A stretch of 44,224 bases of DNA from DASVRA01 sp036388855 (GTDB lineage: Bacteria > Pseudomonadota > Alphaproteobacteria > Caulobacterales > Caulobacteraceae). The notes below the pieces were generated by a model that did no database searches, had not been told where the DNA came from, and saw only the letters and a list, made by a program, of their open reading frames with translations. This document shows, piece after piece, positions 31,813-39,102 of this stretch. How positions within the stretch are numbered: position 1 is the stretch's first letter; each line of letters begins with the position of its first letter. The position numbers and the translations under genes are program-made. The DNA is taken from positions 1-44,224 of the forward strand of contig DASVRA010000029.1 of assembly GCA_036388855.1 (NCBI GenBank), read 5' to 3'.

Positions 31813-32403
31813 ATGCGTGAGATGGCCCTGGCCGATCTGCTCACCGAGATTCGCGCCTGCCGCGCGTGCGCCGGCGAACTGGCGCACGAGCCGCGGCCGG
31901 TGGTGCATGTGTCGCCGGAGACTCGGCTCTTGATTTGCGGCCAGGCGCCGGGGCGGCGGGTGCACGAAAGCGGTATGCCGTTCACCGACGCATCGGGCGA
32001 CCGGCTGCGCGACTGGATCGGGGTGGATTACGAGACCTTCTACGGCGATCCACGCATTGGGGTGGCGTCGATGGCATTCTGCTTTCCCGGCACCAATCCC
32101 AAGGGCGGGGACTTCCCGCCGATGCGCCGGTGCGCCCAGACGTGGCGGCCCCGGCTGATGGGGGCGCTGCCGAAGGTGGAGCTGACGTTGCTGGTCGGCG
32201 CCCACGCCATCGCCTGGAAGCTGGGGGAGCGGGCGAAGGGATCGATGACCGAGACGGTGCGGGCGTGGCGCGAATACCTGCCGGAAGACGTGCCGCTGCC
32301 GCACCCGTCCTGGCGCAACACGGGCTGGCTGAAGCGCAACCCCTGGTTCGAGGAGGAGGTGACGCCCTGGCTGAAGCGGCGGGTCAGGGAGCTGCTGGCG
32401 TGA
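31813..32403 (+). CDS. Uracil-DNA glycosylase family protein with probable Fe-S cluster
   Basis: A 196-residue protein of the uracil-DNA glycosylase superfamily, excising damaged bases from DNA. The cluster cysteines are readable as CRAC near residue 16-19, the Cys of FCFPG and the Cys of RRCAQTW, with 16 residues between the last two, as in family 4. The active-site motif is ICGQAPGRRVHESGMPFTD (the family 4 equivalent is GEAPG ... GRPF), and the C-terminal motif is HPSWRNTGW. The family may act on uracil or another lesion. ATG 31813 precedes a second in-frame ATG at 31822. Its stop overlaps the GTG of the next gene. Confidence 0.83.
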   Translation: MREMALADLLTEIRACRACAGELAHEPRPVVHVSPETRLLICGQAPGRRVHESGMPFTDASGDRLRDWIGVDYETFYGDPRIGVASMAFCFPGTNPKGGDFPPMRRCAQTWRPRLMGALPKVELTLLVGAHAIAWKLGERAKGSMTETVRAWREYLPEDVPLPHPSWRNTGWLKRNPWFEEEVTPWLKRRVRELLA

Positions 32404-33404
32404 TCCGCAAGCTGGCCGCCGCGACCGCGCTGCTGGCTTCGGCTTGCGCGCCGGTGGTGCAGGAGGCGGGCAAGCCGCACGCGAGCTTCGCCGGGCCGCG
32501 GCTGATGACCGACGCCTTCGTCAGCTTCGACGGGACGCAGCTGGCGCTGACCCGGTGGGAGCCGGAGCGCGAGCCCTGGGCGGTGATCGTCGCGGTGCAC
32601 GGCTTCAACGACTACGCCAACGCCTTCCGCTTCGCCGGGCCGTATTGGGCGGAGCGGGGGGCGGCGACCTATGCCTACGACCAGAGGGGCTACGGCCGCT
32701 CGCCCAGGCGCGGCGTGTGGGGCGGGGCCGAGCTGATGGCGGAGGACTTGCGCACCCTCACCGCGTTGGTGCGCCGCAAGCACCCGGACGCAGTCGTCGC
32801 GGTGGTGGGCGAGAGCATGGGCGGCTCGGTGGCGGTGGAAGCCTTCGCCTCCGACAGGCCGCCGGCGGCGGAACGGCTGGTGCTGCTGGCGCCTGGGGTC
32901 TGGGGCTGGGCTGCCCAGCCGCCGCACTACGCCGCGGCGCTGTGGATCGGGGCGCGGGTGGCGCCGGGGCGGGTGCTGGCGCCGCCGCGGTTCATCACCC
33001 GGCATGTCAAGCCGACGGACAACCGCGAGGAAATGGAGCGGATGGGGCGGGACCGGCTGATGATCTGGGGCTCCCGCATCGATGCCATGTATGGGGTAAC
33101 CGGACTGATGCACCGGGCGTGGGCGAAGATGGGCCGGCTGGAGGTCCCCACCGCTTACTTCTACGGCTACAATGACAAGATCATCCCCAAGCGGCCGACG
33201 TTCCAGGCCGCGGCGCTGCTGAAGCCCACCGACCGCACCGCCTATTACCGCGGAGGCTGGCACCTGCTGGTGCGCGACCGGCAGCGCGAGCGGGTGATGG
33301 CCGACGTGCTCGCCTTCATCCGTGATCCCGCCGCGCCGTGGCCTTCGGGGGCGCCGCCGCTGCCCGTGCGCGGCCGGGTTGCCGGGGCCAGGGCGGGGGA
33401 GTAA
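32400..33404 (+). CDS. Alpha/beta hydrolase, monoacylglycerol lipase-like, probable lipoprotein
   Basis: A 334-residue hydrolase of the serine aminopeptidase (monoacylglycerol lipase) branch. Signal region MIRKLAAATALLASACAPV ends in a plausible lipobox (ASAC). The oxyanion/lid start is AVHGFNDYANAF, the nucleophile is in GESMGGS, a late acid follows YFYGYNDKIIP, and the histidine is in GGWHLLVRD. Probably anchored on the periplasmic side. Begins with GTG overlapping the previous stop (GTGA), so it is translated from the glycosylase mRNA, although the two functions are unrelated. The C-terminal 30 residues are proline-rich. Confidence 0.85.
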   Translation: MIRKLAAATALLASACAPVVQEAGKPHASFAGPRLMTDAFVSFDGTQLALTRWEPEREPWAVIVAVHGFNDYANAFRFAGPYWAERGAATYAYDQRGYGRSPRRGVWGGAELMAEDLRTLTALVRRKHPDAVVAVVGESMGGSVAVEAFASDRPPAAERLVLLAPGVWGWAAQPPHYAAALWIGARVAPGRVLAPPRFITRHVKPTDNREEMERMGRDRLMIWGSRIDAMYGVTGLMHRAWAKMGRLEVPTAYFYGYNDKIIPKRPTFQAAALLKPTDRTAYYRGGWHLLVRDRQRERVMADVLAFIRDPAAPWPSGAPPLPVRGRVAGARAGE

Positions 33405-33443
33405 AGCGGCCGGCTTCCGTTTTCACCCCCCCAAGCAGGACGC

Positions 33444-34508
33444 ATGACGCTGTTCGACCACCCGGCTTTCGCCGGCCACGAGATCGTGCACGCCGGTCAC
33501 GACGAGAAGACCGGGCTCAAGGCCATCATCGCGGTGCATTCCACCGCGCGGGGCCCTTCCTGCGGCGGCACGCGGATGTGGCCGTACGAGAGCGCGGAAG
33601 CGGCGCTGATCGACGTGCTCAATCTGTCGCGGGCGATGTCCTACAAGAGCGCGGTGGCCGACCTGGAGCTCGGCGGCGGCAAGTCGGTGATCATCGGCGA
33701 CAGCCGCACGATGAAGAGCCCCGAGCTGTTCGAGGCGTTCGGCCGGATCGTGGAGCAACTGGGCGGGCGCTACTGGGCCGCCGAGGACGTGGGCGTGTCG
33801 CCCGAGGATCTGGCGCACGCGCGCGGGACGACGGAGTATGTGGTGGGCCTGCCCGGCCACCCGGCGGGCTCGGGCGACCCGAGCCCGGTCACCGCGGAGG
33901 GCGTGTTCCGCGGCCTGCGGCTGGCGGTGAAGCACGGCTATGGATCGGAAGACCTGTCGGGCGTGCGGGTGGCGGTCCAGGGCGTGGGCCATGTCGGCGG
34001 GCCGCTCTGCGAAAAGCTGCACGCGGCGGGCGCGCGGCTGACGGTCACCGACGTGAACCAGGAGGCCCTGCGCCAGGTGGCAGCGATGACTGGAGCGGAG
34101 GTCGTGGCTCCCGACGCCATCTTCGACGTGGACGCAGAGGTATTCGCCCCCTGCGCGCTCGGGGCGGCGGTGAACGCGCAGACCCTGCCCCGGATCAAGG
34201 GTAGGGTGATCGCCGGCGCGGCGAACAACCAGCTGGCGTCGGTGGAGATCGGCCAGGCGATATTTGAGCGGGGGCTTATCTACGCGCCGGACTATGTGAT
34301 CAACGGCGGCGGCATCATCAACGTGGCTTCCGAGATGCGCGGCCTGCAGCGGGGCGAGGCGTTCGATCCGGAATGGGTCGAGGGGAAGATGCGGCGGCTG
34401 ATGGAGACTCTGGACGAAATCCTCACTCGCTCGCGCGAGGAGCGCCGGCCGTCGCACGAGCTGGCGGACGAGATCGGTCGGGCGCGGATCGCGGAGGCGC
34501 GCGGCTGA
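33444..34508 (+). CDS. Leucine dehydrogenase (Glu/Leu/Phe/Val dehydrogenase family)
   Basis: A 354-residue NAD-dependent amino acid dehydrogenase that deaminates leucine, valine or isoleucine to the 2-oxo acid. The glycine-rich substrate loop with catalytic lysine is SYKSAVADLELGGGKSVI, with a further family block PSCGGTRMWPY. The NAD domain begins VRVAVQGVGHVGG near residue 175 and CALGAAVN follows. The length fits the leucine dehydrogenase branch. It is cytoplasmic. An ATG with AGGA upstream marks the start. No branched-chain catabolic genes adjoin it; a link with the aminotransferase at 3622 is possible only in a general metabolic sense. Confidence 0.92.
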   Translation: MTLFDHPAFAGHEIVHAGHDEKTGLKAIIAVHSTARGPSCGGTRMWPYESAEAALIDVLNLSRAMSYKSAVADLELGGGKSVIIGDSRTMKSPELFEAFGRIVEQLGGRYWAAEDVGVSPEDLAHARGTTEYVVGLPGHPAGSGDPSPVTAEGVFRGLRLAVKHGYGSEDLSGVRVAVQGVGHVGGPLCEKLHAAGARLTVTDVNQEALRQVAAMTGAEVVAPDAIFDVDAEVFAPCALGAAVNAQTLPRIKGRVIAGAANNQLASVEIGQAIFERGLIYAPDYVINGGGIINVASEMRGLQRGEAFDPEWVEGKMRRLMETLDEILTRSREERRPSHELADEIGRARIAEARG

Positions 34509-34512
34509 TTTC

Positions 34513-34537
34513 CTCCCCGTCCGTTGAGACGGAGGAG
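34513..34537. terminator. Hairpin between convergent genes
   Basis: A nine-pair stem with one bulged A (CTCCCCGTC at 34513-34521 with GACGGAGGAG at 34528-34537) and a six-base loop fills the 32 nt between the leucine dehydrogenase stop and the stop of the minus-strand hypothetical gene. No T run follows on either strand. Confidence 0.35.
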
Positions 34538-34540
34538 AGG

Positions 34541-34852
34541 TCAGGCCGTCGCTTGGCTCTCCAGCAGGTCGGCCACGCGGTTGAGGAAGGCCTCCCGGCG
34601 CTCGGCCACGGCGGCGTAGTCGGCGGCGGTGCGGTGGGGGTAGACCGGCGCCTGGCCCGCGGTGGCGCGCAGGCGGTCGGCCACGGCGTGCAGGTGGCCC
34701 GGCTCCTTGCGGCTGTCCATGAGGTCGGCGTGGCTCCGGGCCTCCCCGACGCGCCGAAGCAGCTGGTCATCCACGTCCTGCCCCGTTTCGGCCCGCGCGG
34801 CGAGGTGGGCGAAATCGCGCACATACATCTGGACGAACTGCTCTTCGGCCAT
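34541..34852 (-). CDS. Hypothetical protein, 103 residues
   Basis: A cytoplasmic, mostly helical protein starting MAEEQFVQMYVRDFAHL, with later DQLLRRVGEARSHADLMDSR and AERREAFLNRVADLLES. No family is recognised. ATG 34852 has AAGGA seven bases upstream, which decides against the 28 open codons further out. It is divergent from the glutathione S-transferase homologue; the 228 nt between them contain a TTATATAC box near 34952 that could be a -10 element. Real coding is supported by the ribosome site and by the codon pattern. Confidence 0.7.
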   Translation of the reverse strand: MAEEQFVQMYVRDFAHLAARAETGQDVDDQLLRRVGEARSHADLMDSRKEPGHLHAVADRLRATAGQAPVYPHRTAADYAAVAERREAFLNRVADLLESQATA

Positions 34853-35080
34853 GGAAATCCTTCTCGAAGACGCCCCAAGAACGGGCGAACGGATGCGGCC
34901 CGCGACGAGGCTGCCTACCGAAGGTAAACGCGCCAAACAGCGAAACGGATGCCTTATATACGGCGTAGCCTGAAAAACGCCAGCCGCGGTCTGCCCGCCA
35001 CGGCTCAGCTGCTCGCGCGGTCAGGCATGACAGCCGGCCTAGTCCGCTCTAACTTGCCGGCGCCATCAGGAGAGACGCGC

Positions 35081-35713
35081 ATGCCGGACGAACTGGTCCT
35101 CTACACCAACCCGATGTCGCGCGGGCGGATCGCGCGGTGGATGCTGGAGGAGGTGGGGCAGCCCTACCGGACGGTGCTGCTCGACTACGGGACCACGATG
35201 AAGGCGCCGGAGTATCTGGCGGTCAATCCGATGGGCAAGGTGCCGGCGATCACCCACCGCGGGGTGACGGTGACCGAGGCGGCGGCGGTGTGCGCCTACC
35301 TTGCAGACGCGTTCCCGCAGGCCGGGCTTGCGCCGGACCTGGGCGATCCCGCTCGCGGGACCTACTACCGCTGGATGTTCTTCGCCGCGGGACCGAGCGA
35401 GGCTGCGTTCACGGCGAAATCGATGGGGCTCCTGGCGCCGGCCGATAAGGCTGCGATGGCAGGCTACGGCACTTACGAAAACACCGTCAACGCGCTCGAA
35501 AGCGCGGTGAAGCAGGGGCCATTCATCCTGGGCGAGCGGTTCAGCGCGGCGGATGTCTATGTCGGCTCCCAGATCGGCTGGGGCATGATGTTCAAGACCC
35601 TCGAACCGCGCGCGGCCTTCGCCGAATACGCGCAGCGGCTGCAGGCGCGGCCGGCGGCGCAGCGGGCGCGGGAGCTCGACGATGCAGCCATGCCGGCGCA
35701 GTCGGGCGGCTAG
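35081..35713 (+). CDS. Glutathione S-transferase family protein
   Basis: A 210-residue GST. N-terminal thioredoxin-like domain with LYTNPMSRGRIARWMLEEVG (SRGRIARWML in place of the usual S/Y-S catalytic motif), the cis-proline motif GKVPAITHRG, and TEAAAVCAYLADAF for the gamma-glutamyl site. The C-terminal helical domain has FSAADVYVGSQIGWGM. It uses glutathione to detoxify or isomerise electrophiles; substrate unknown. ATG 35081 follows AGGAGAG. Its stop shares the bases CTAG with the convergent histidine kinase stop. Confidence 0.88.
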   Translation: MPDELVLYTNPMSRGRIARWMLEEVGQPYRTVLLDYGTTMKAPEYLAVNPMGKVPAITHRGVTVTEAAAVCAYLADAFPQAGLAPDLGDPARGTYYRWMFFAAGPSEAAFTAKSMGLLAPADKAAMAGYGTYENTVNALESAVKQGPFILGERFSAADVYVGSQIGWGMMFKTLEPRAAFAEYAQRLQARPAAQRARELDDAAMPAQSGG

Positions 35714-37455
35714 GTCCGCGCGCGCAGGGGCACCACGTTGGAACCCGGCTCCCGCTCCCGGCCGAGCAGGGCAGTGACCTTGGCGGCCAGTTCGTCGCCG
35801 CGGAAAGGTTTCTGCACGATCTCGTCCTCCGGAGCTTCGGAAAGGACGGCGGTGTCGGCGTAGCCGGTGACGAACAGGATCGGCAGGTCGGGGCGGCGCT
35901 TGCGGACCTCGCGCGCCACTTCGGCGCCGTTCATGCCGGGCATGGCGAAGTCGAGCACCACGAGGTCCACCGCGCCGTCCGCGCGGTCCAGCGCCTCCAG
36001 CGCGGCGCCGCCGCTGCCCGCCTCGATCACCCGGTGACCCAGGTCCTGGAGCAGGCCGCAGGTGATCTCGCGAACGGCGCTGTCGTCGTCGACCACCAGG
36101 ATCACCCGGTGGCCCGAAGACACGGCGTCGGTGTCCCCGGCAGCGGCCGGCTCGCGGGCGGAGTAGGCACCGGTGCGGGGCAGGTAGAGTTTGATCGATG
36201 TGCCTTCGCCGAGTCTGGTGTCGATGCGCACGCCGCCGCCAGACTGCTTGGCCAGGCCATAGACTTGGCTGAGGCCCAGGCCCGAGCCCTTGCCGACCTC
36301 CTTGGTGGTGAAGAACGGCTCGAAGGCCTTGGCCAGCACCTCGTCGGTCATCCCGCTGCCGGTGTCGGAGACGGCGATCATCACGTATTCGCCCGGCGGG
36401 GGCTCCTCGGGCCGCTGGGGCTGGCCCAGGATCACGTTGGCGGTCTCCACCGTCAGCGAGCCGCCGACCTCCATGGCGTCGCGGGCGTTGATGGCGAGGT
36501 TGAGCAGCACCAACTCGATCTGGGTCGGGTCGATCAGCGCCGGCCAGAGCTGGGGCTGAAGCACCGTCTCGATGCGGATGCTGCCGCCCATGGTGCTTTG
36601 CAACAGCTCGCGCATCCGCTCGACCGTCTCGTTCAGGTCGACGGCCTTGGGCTCCAGCTTCTGGCGACGGGAGAAGGCGAGGAGTTGTCCAGTTAGGGTC
36701 GCGCCGCGCTCGGCCGCCTGGGCCATCATCGCCAGCCGCCGCTTCACCGCCGGGTCCGCGGCGGTCTTGTCGAGCTGGCGGATGTTGCCCAGCACCACGG
36801 TCAGCAGGTTGTTGAAGTCGTGGGCGACGCCGGAGGTCAGTTGGCCCACCGCCTCCAGCCGTTGAGCTTGGCGCAGCGCGGTCTGGGCGCGTTCGCGTTC
36901 CTCGATCTGGGCCAGGAGCTGGCGGTTGGCCTTGGCGAGCTCGTTGGTGCGCTCGGCCACCCGCCGTTCCAGCTCGTCGTTGAGGCGGCGCAACGCCTCC
37001 TCGCCCCGCCTGAGCTCCTCCAGGTGCTCGCGCGCCTCGTATTGGCGCCGGCGGCCGCGCAGCGCCGTCCGCACCACGCTGACCAGGGTGGTCGGGTGGA
37101 AGGGCCGCTCTAGGAAGCTGACATTGCCAAGCGTGGCGCTGAGGCGGGTGGCGTTGGGATTGCGCTCTACGCCGCCGCCGCGCGCGGTGAGCAGGATGAA
37201 GGGAAGGTCGGACCAGGGCTCCTGAGCAGTCATCAGGCTGGCCAGCTGGCTGAGATCGGCCGTCTTTAGGGCCTCTTCCGTCACCAGCACGAGGCCGGCG
37301 CCTTCTCTGATTTCGGCGCACAGGGCCGTGAGATCCGCGCAGATATCCGGCTGGATGCCGGCTTCGCGCAGGATAGCGGCGGCGACCGGCGCGTCCCGGC
37401 CCAGGGGCGCGAGGACGAGCGCCCGCTCCGACAGCGCCGCGCCGGGGACGGTCAA
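35710..37455 (-). CDS. Hybrid histidine kinase with pseudo-receiver, HisKA, HATPase and receiver
   Basis: A 581-residue cytoplasmic hybrid kinase. Residues 10-135 look like a receiver fold whose phospho-acceptor aspartate is absent (VLVTEEAL at that strand) but whose lysine-like end FLERPF is present. Next come a coiled coil (about 140-195), the HisKA histidine in SGVAHDFNNLL (near 205), an ATP-binding domain (LNLAINARDAM, SDTGSGM, GSGLGLSQVYG), and a C-terminal receiver (VVDDDSAVRE with LVVLDFAMPGMNG and QKPF). No membrane helix, so the input is probably a protein. It starts at a TTG overlapping the stop of the KaiC-like gene, so both are made together and the KaiC-like ATPase is the best input candidate. 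Confidence 0.9.
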   Translation of the reverse strand: MTVPGAALSERALVLAPLGRDAPVAAAILREAGIQPDICADLTALCAEIREGAGLVLVTEEALKTADLSQLASLMTAQEPWSDLPFILLTARGGGVERNPNATRLSATLGNVSFLERPFHPTTLVSVVRTALRGRRRQYEAREHLEELRRGEEALRRLNDELERRVAERTNELAKANRQLLAQIEERERAQTALRQAQRLEAVGQLTSGVAHDFNNLLTVVLGNIRQLDKTAADPAVKRRLAMMAQAAERGATLTGQLLAFSRRQKLEPKAVDLNETVERMRELLQSTMGGSIRIETVLQPQLWPALIDPTQIELVLLNLAINARDAMEVGGSLTVETANVILGQPQRPEEPPPGEYVMIAVSDTGSGMTDEVLAKAFEPFFTTKEVGKGSGLGLSQVYGLAKQSGGGVRIDTRLGEGTSIKLYLPRTGAYSAREPAAAGDTDAVSSGHRVILVVDDDSAVREITCGLLQDLGHRVIEAGSGGAALEALDRADGAVDLVVLDFAMPGMNGAEVAREVRKRRPDLPILFVTGYADTAVLSEAPEDEIVQKPFRGDELAAKVTALLGREREPGSNVVPLRART

Positions 37456-38966
37456 CTCGCCATGCCCGGCTTCATCAGGCCTGTTCCGCCTTCGCCGACG
37501 AAGTTGGGGACGCCGCGCAGGATGCCTTGGAAGTTGTCGAGCGGAGGCCCGACGGTGATCCCCCGCGTGTCGATGCAGAACTCGCGGATGGTCTTCTCGT
37601 GCGGGCCCGAGCGCTTCTTGATGATCGAGATCGCGCGGCGCACCGATCCCGTCGCCTCAAAGTAGCGCAGCAGCACAACGGTGTCGGCCAGGTAGGTGAC
37701 GTCGACCGGCGCCTTCATGTCGCCGACCAGGCCGTGCTGGGCGACGGTGAGGAAGGTCGAGGCGCCCTGCCGGTTCAGGAACTGCAACAGCTCGTGCATG
37801 TGCAGCACCAGGTTCTGCTCGTCCGGCATGGCCGCCTGGTAGCCGTTGAGGCTGTCGATGACGATGGTCCGGGCCTTGGAATTGCTCAGCGCCCGGCGCA
37901 CCTTGTGGGTGAACTCACCGGGCGACAGCTCGGCGGCGTCGACCTGTTCGATCAGCAGGTCGCCGGCGTCCCGCATCGCCTCGATGTCGATGCCGAGTGC
38001 GTGGGCACGGTCGACCAGCAGGCCCAGCTCCTCGTCGAACACGAACATGGCCGCGCATTCGCCTCGCGCGATGGCGGCCTGGACGAACTGCAATGTGAAC
38101 AGTGATTTGCCGGTGCCGGCCGGGCCGAGGATGAGGGTGCTGGAGCCGCGTTCGAGGCCACCGCCGAGGAGTTGGTCCAGTTCCTTAATGTCACTGGCCA
38201 GGACGGTGCGCTTGAAGCTGGACTTGTGCTCGGCCGCGATCAGGCGCGGGTAGACCTGGAGCCCACCGGTGAGGATGGCGAAGTCGTGGTAGCCGCCGCG
38301 GAACGCCTGGCCCCGGTACTTTACCACCCGCAGGCGCCGGCGCTCGGCGCCATAGTTGGGCGCCAGCTCCTCCAGGCGGATAACGCCATGGGCGACGCTG
38401 TGGACGGTCTTGTCGTGGGTGTCGGTGGTCAGGTCGTCGAGCATCAGCACGGTGGCGCCGTGTCCGGCGAAGTAGTGCTTGAGCGCAAGGATCTGGCGGC
38501 GGTAACGCAGCGAACTTTGCGCCAGCAGGCGGATCTCCGAGAGGCTGTCGATGACCAGCCGCTGGGGCTTCGCGCCTTCGATGGCCTCGAAGATCAAGCG
38601 GGTGGTTTCGCCCAGCTCCAGGTCGGAGGAGTAGAGCAGGCTCTGCTGCTGCTGGTCGTCCAGCAGGCTTTCTGGCGGCACAAGCTCGAATATCTGGATG
38701 TTCGGGCCGAGCTCCCAGCCGTGCGACTGGGCCGTCGTGCGCAGCTCCGCCTCGGTTTCGGAGAGGGTGACGTAGAGGCCCTTCTCGCCCTGAGCGGCGC
38801 CATCAAGCAGGAACTGCAGCGCAGCGGTGGTCTTGCCGGTGCCGGGGCTGCCCTCGAGCAGGTAGACCCGGTCGCGGAACAGGCCGCCGGCGAGGATGTC
38901 GTCCAGGCCGTCGACGCCGGTCGCGGCCTTGGCCGAGCCGGCGGGGCCGGAAACGGTGTCTAGCAT
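37452..38966 (-). CDS. KaiC-like double ATPase
   Basis: A 504-residue protein with two RecA-like KaiC domains: Walker A GSPGTGKTT in the first (near residue 40) and GPAGTGKSL in the second (near 280). Aligned by eye to cyanobacterial KaiC, the catalytic glutamate pair is partly kept (LSETE in domain 1, FDEEL in domain 2). The two phosphorylation sites read Thr-Tyr (DVTYLADTV) instead of Ser-Thr, so autophosphorylation chemistry may differ. No kaiB or kaiA is in the window. ATG 38966 follows GGGAGG; its stop overlaps the kinase start. KaiC-like proteins paired with kinases are widespread in proteobacteria and are mostly linked to stress or timing by inference. Confidence 0.9.
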   Translation of the reverse strand: MLDTVSGPAGSAKAATGVDGLDDILAGGLFRDRVYLLEGSPGTGKTTAALQFLLDGAAQGEKGLYVTLSETEAELRTTAQSHGWELGPNIQIFELVPPESLLDDQQQQSLLYSSDLELGETTRLIFEAIEGAKPQRLVIDSLSEIRLLAQSSLRYRRQILALKHYFAGHGATVLMLDDLTTDTHDKTVHSVAHGVIRLEELAPNYGAERRRLRVVKYRGQAFRGGYHDFAILTGGLQVYPRLIAAEHKSSFKRTVLASDIKELDQLLGGGLERGSSTLILGPAGTGKSLFTLQFVQAAIARGECAAMFVFDEELGLLVDRAHALGIDIEAMRDAGDLLIEQVDAAELSPGEFTHKVRRALSNSKARTIVIDSLNGYQAAMPDEQNLVLHMHELLQFLNRQGASTFLTVAQHGLVGDMKAPVDVTYLADTVVLLRYFEATGSVRRAISIIKKRSGPHEKTIREFCIDTRGITVGPPLDNFQGILRGVPNFVGEGGTGLMKPGMAS

Positions 38967-39070
38967 CGGGCCTCCCGCTGAACGCACGACTGGCTAAACG
39001 CCGGTTTCGTGTTCCGGTCGCATAGCCAAGTCGTATCAGGCGGGAAAGAGCCTCATCGGCTGAGGCGGAA

Positions 39071-39095
39071 AGGGGGAGGCGGCGAGCCTCCCCCT
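39071..39095 (-). terminator. Intrinsic-type terminator behind the secreted-protein gene
   Basis: A perfect 10-bp stem (AGGGGGAGGC at 39071-39080, GCCTCCCCCT at 39086-39095) with a 5-nt loop, starting 8 nt beyond the stop of the minus-strand gene at 39103. The minus strand continues TTCC, so the T run is short. Confidence 0.6.
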
Positions 39096-39102
39096 CCAAG
39101 TC

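Noticed and set aside
30033..31820. Plus-strand open frame of 595 codons across ffh
   Set aside because: Ffh on the other strand is unmistakable; this frame has no domain.
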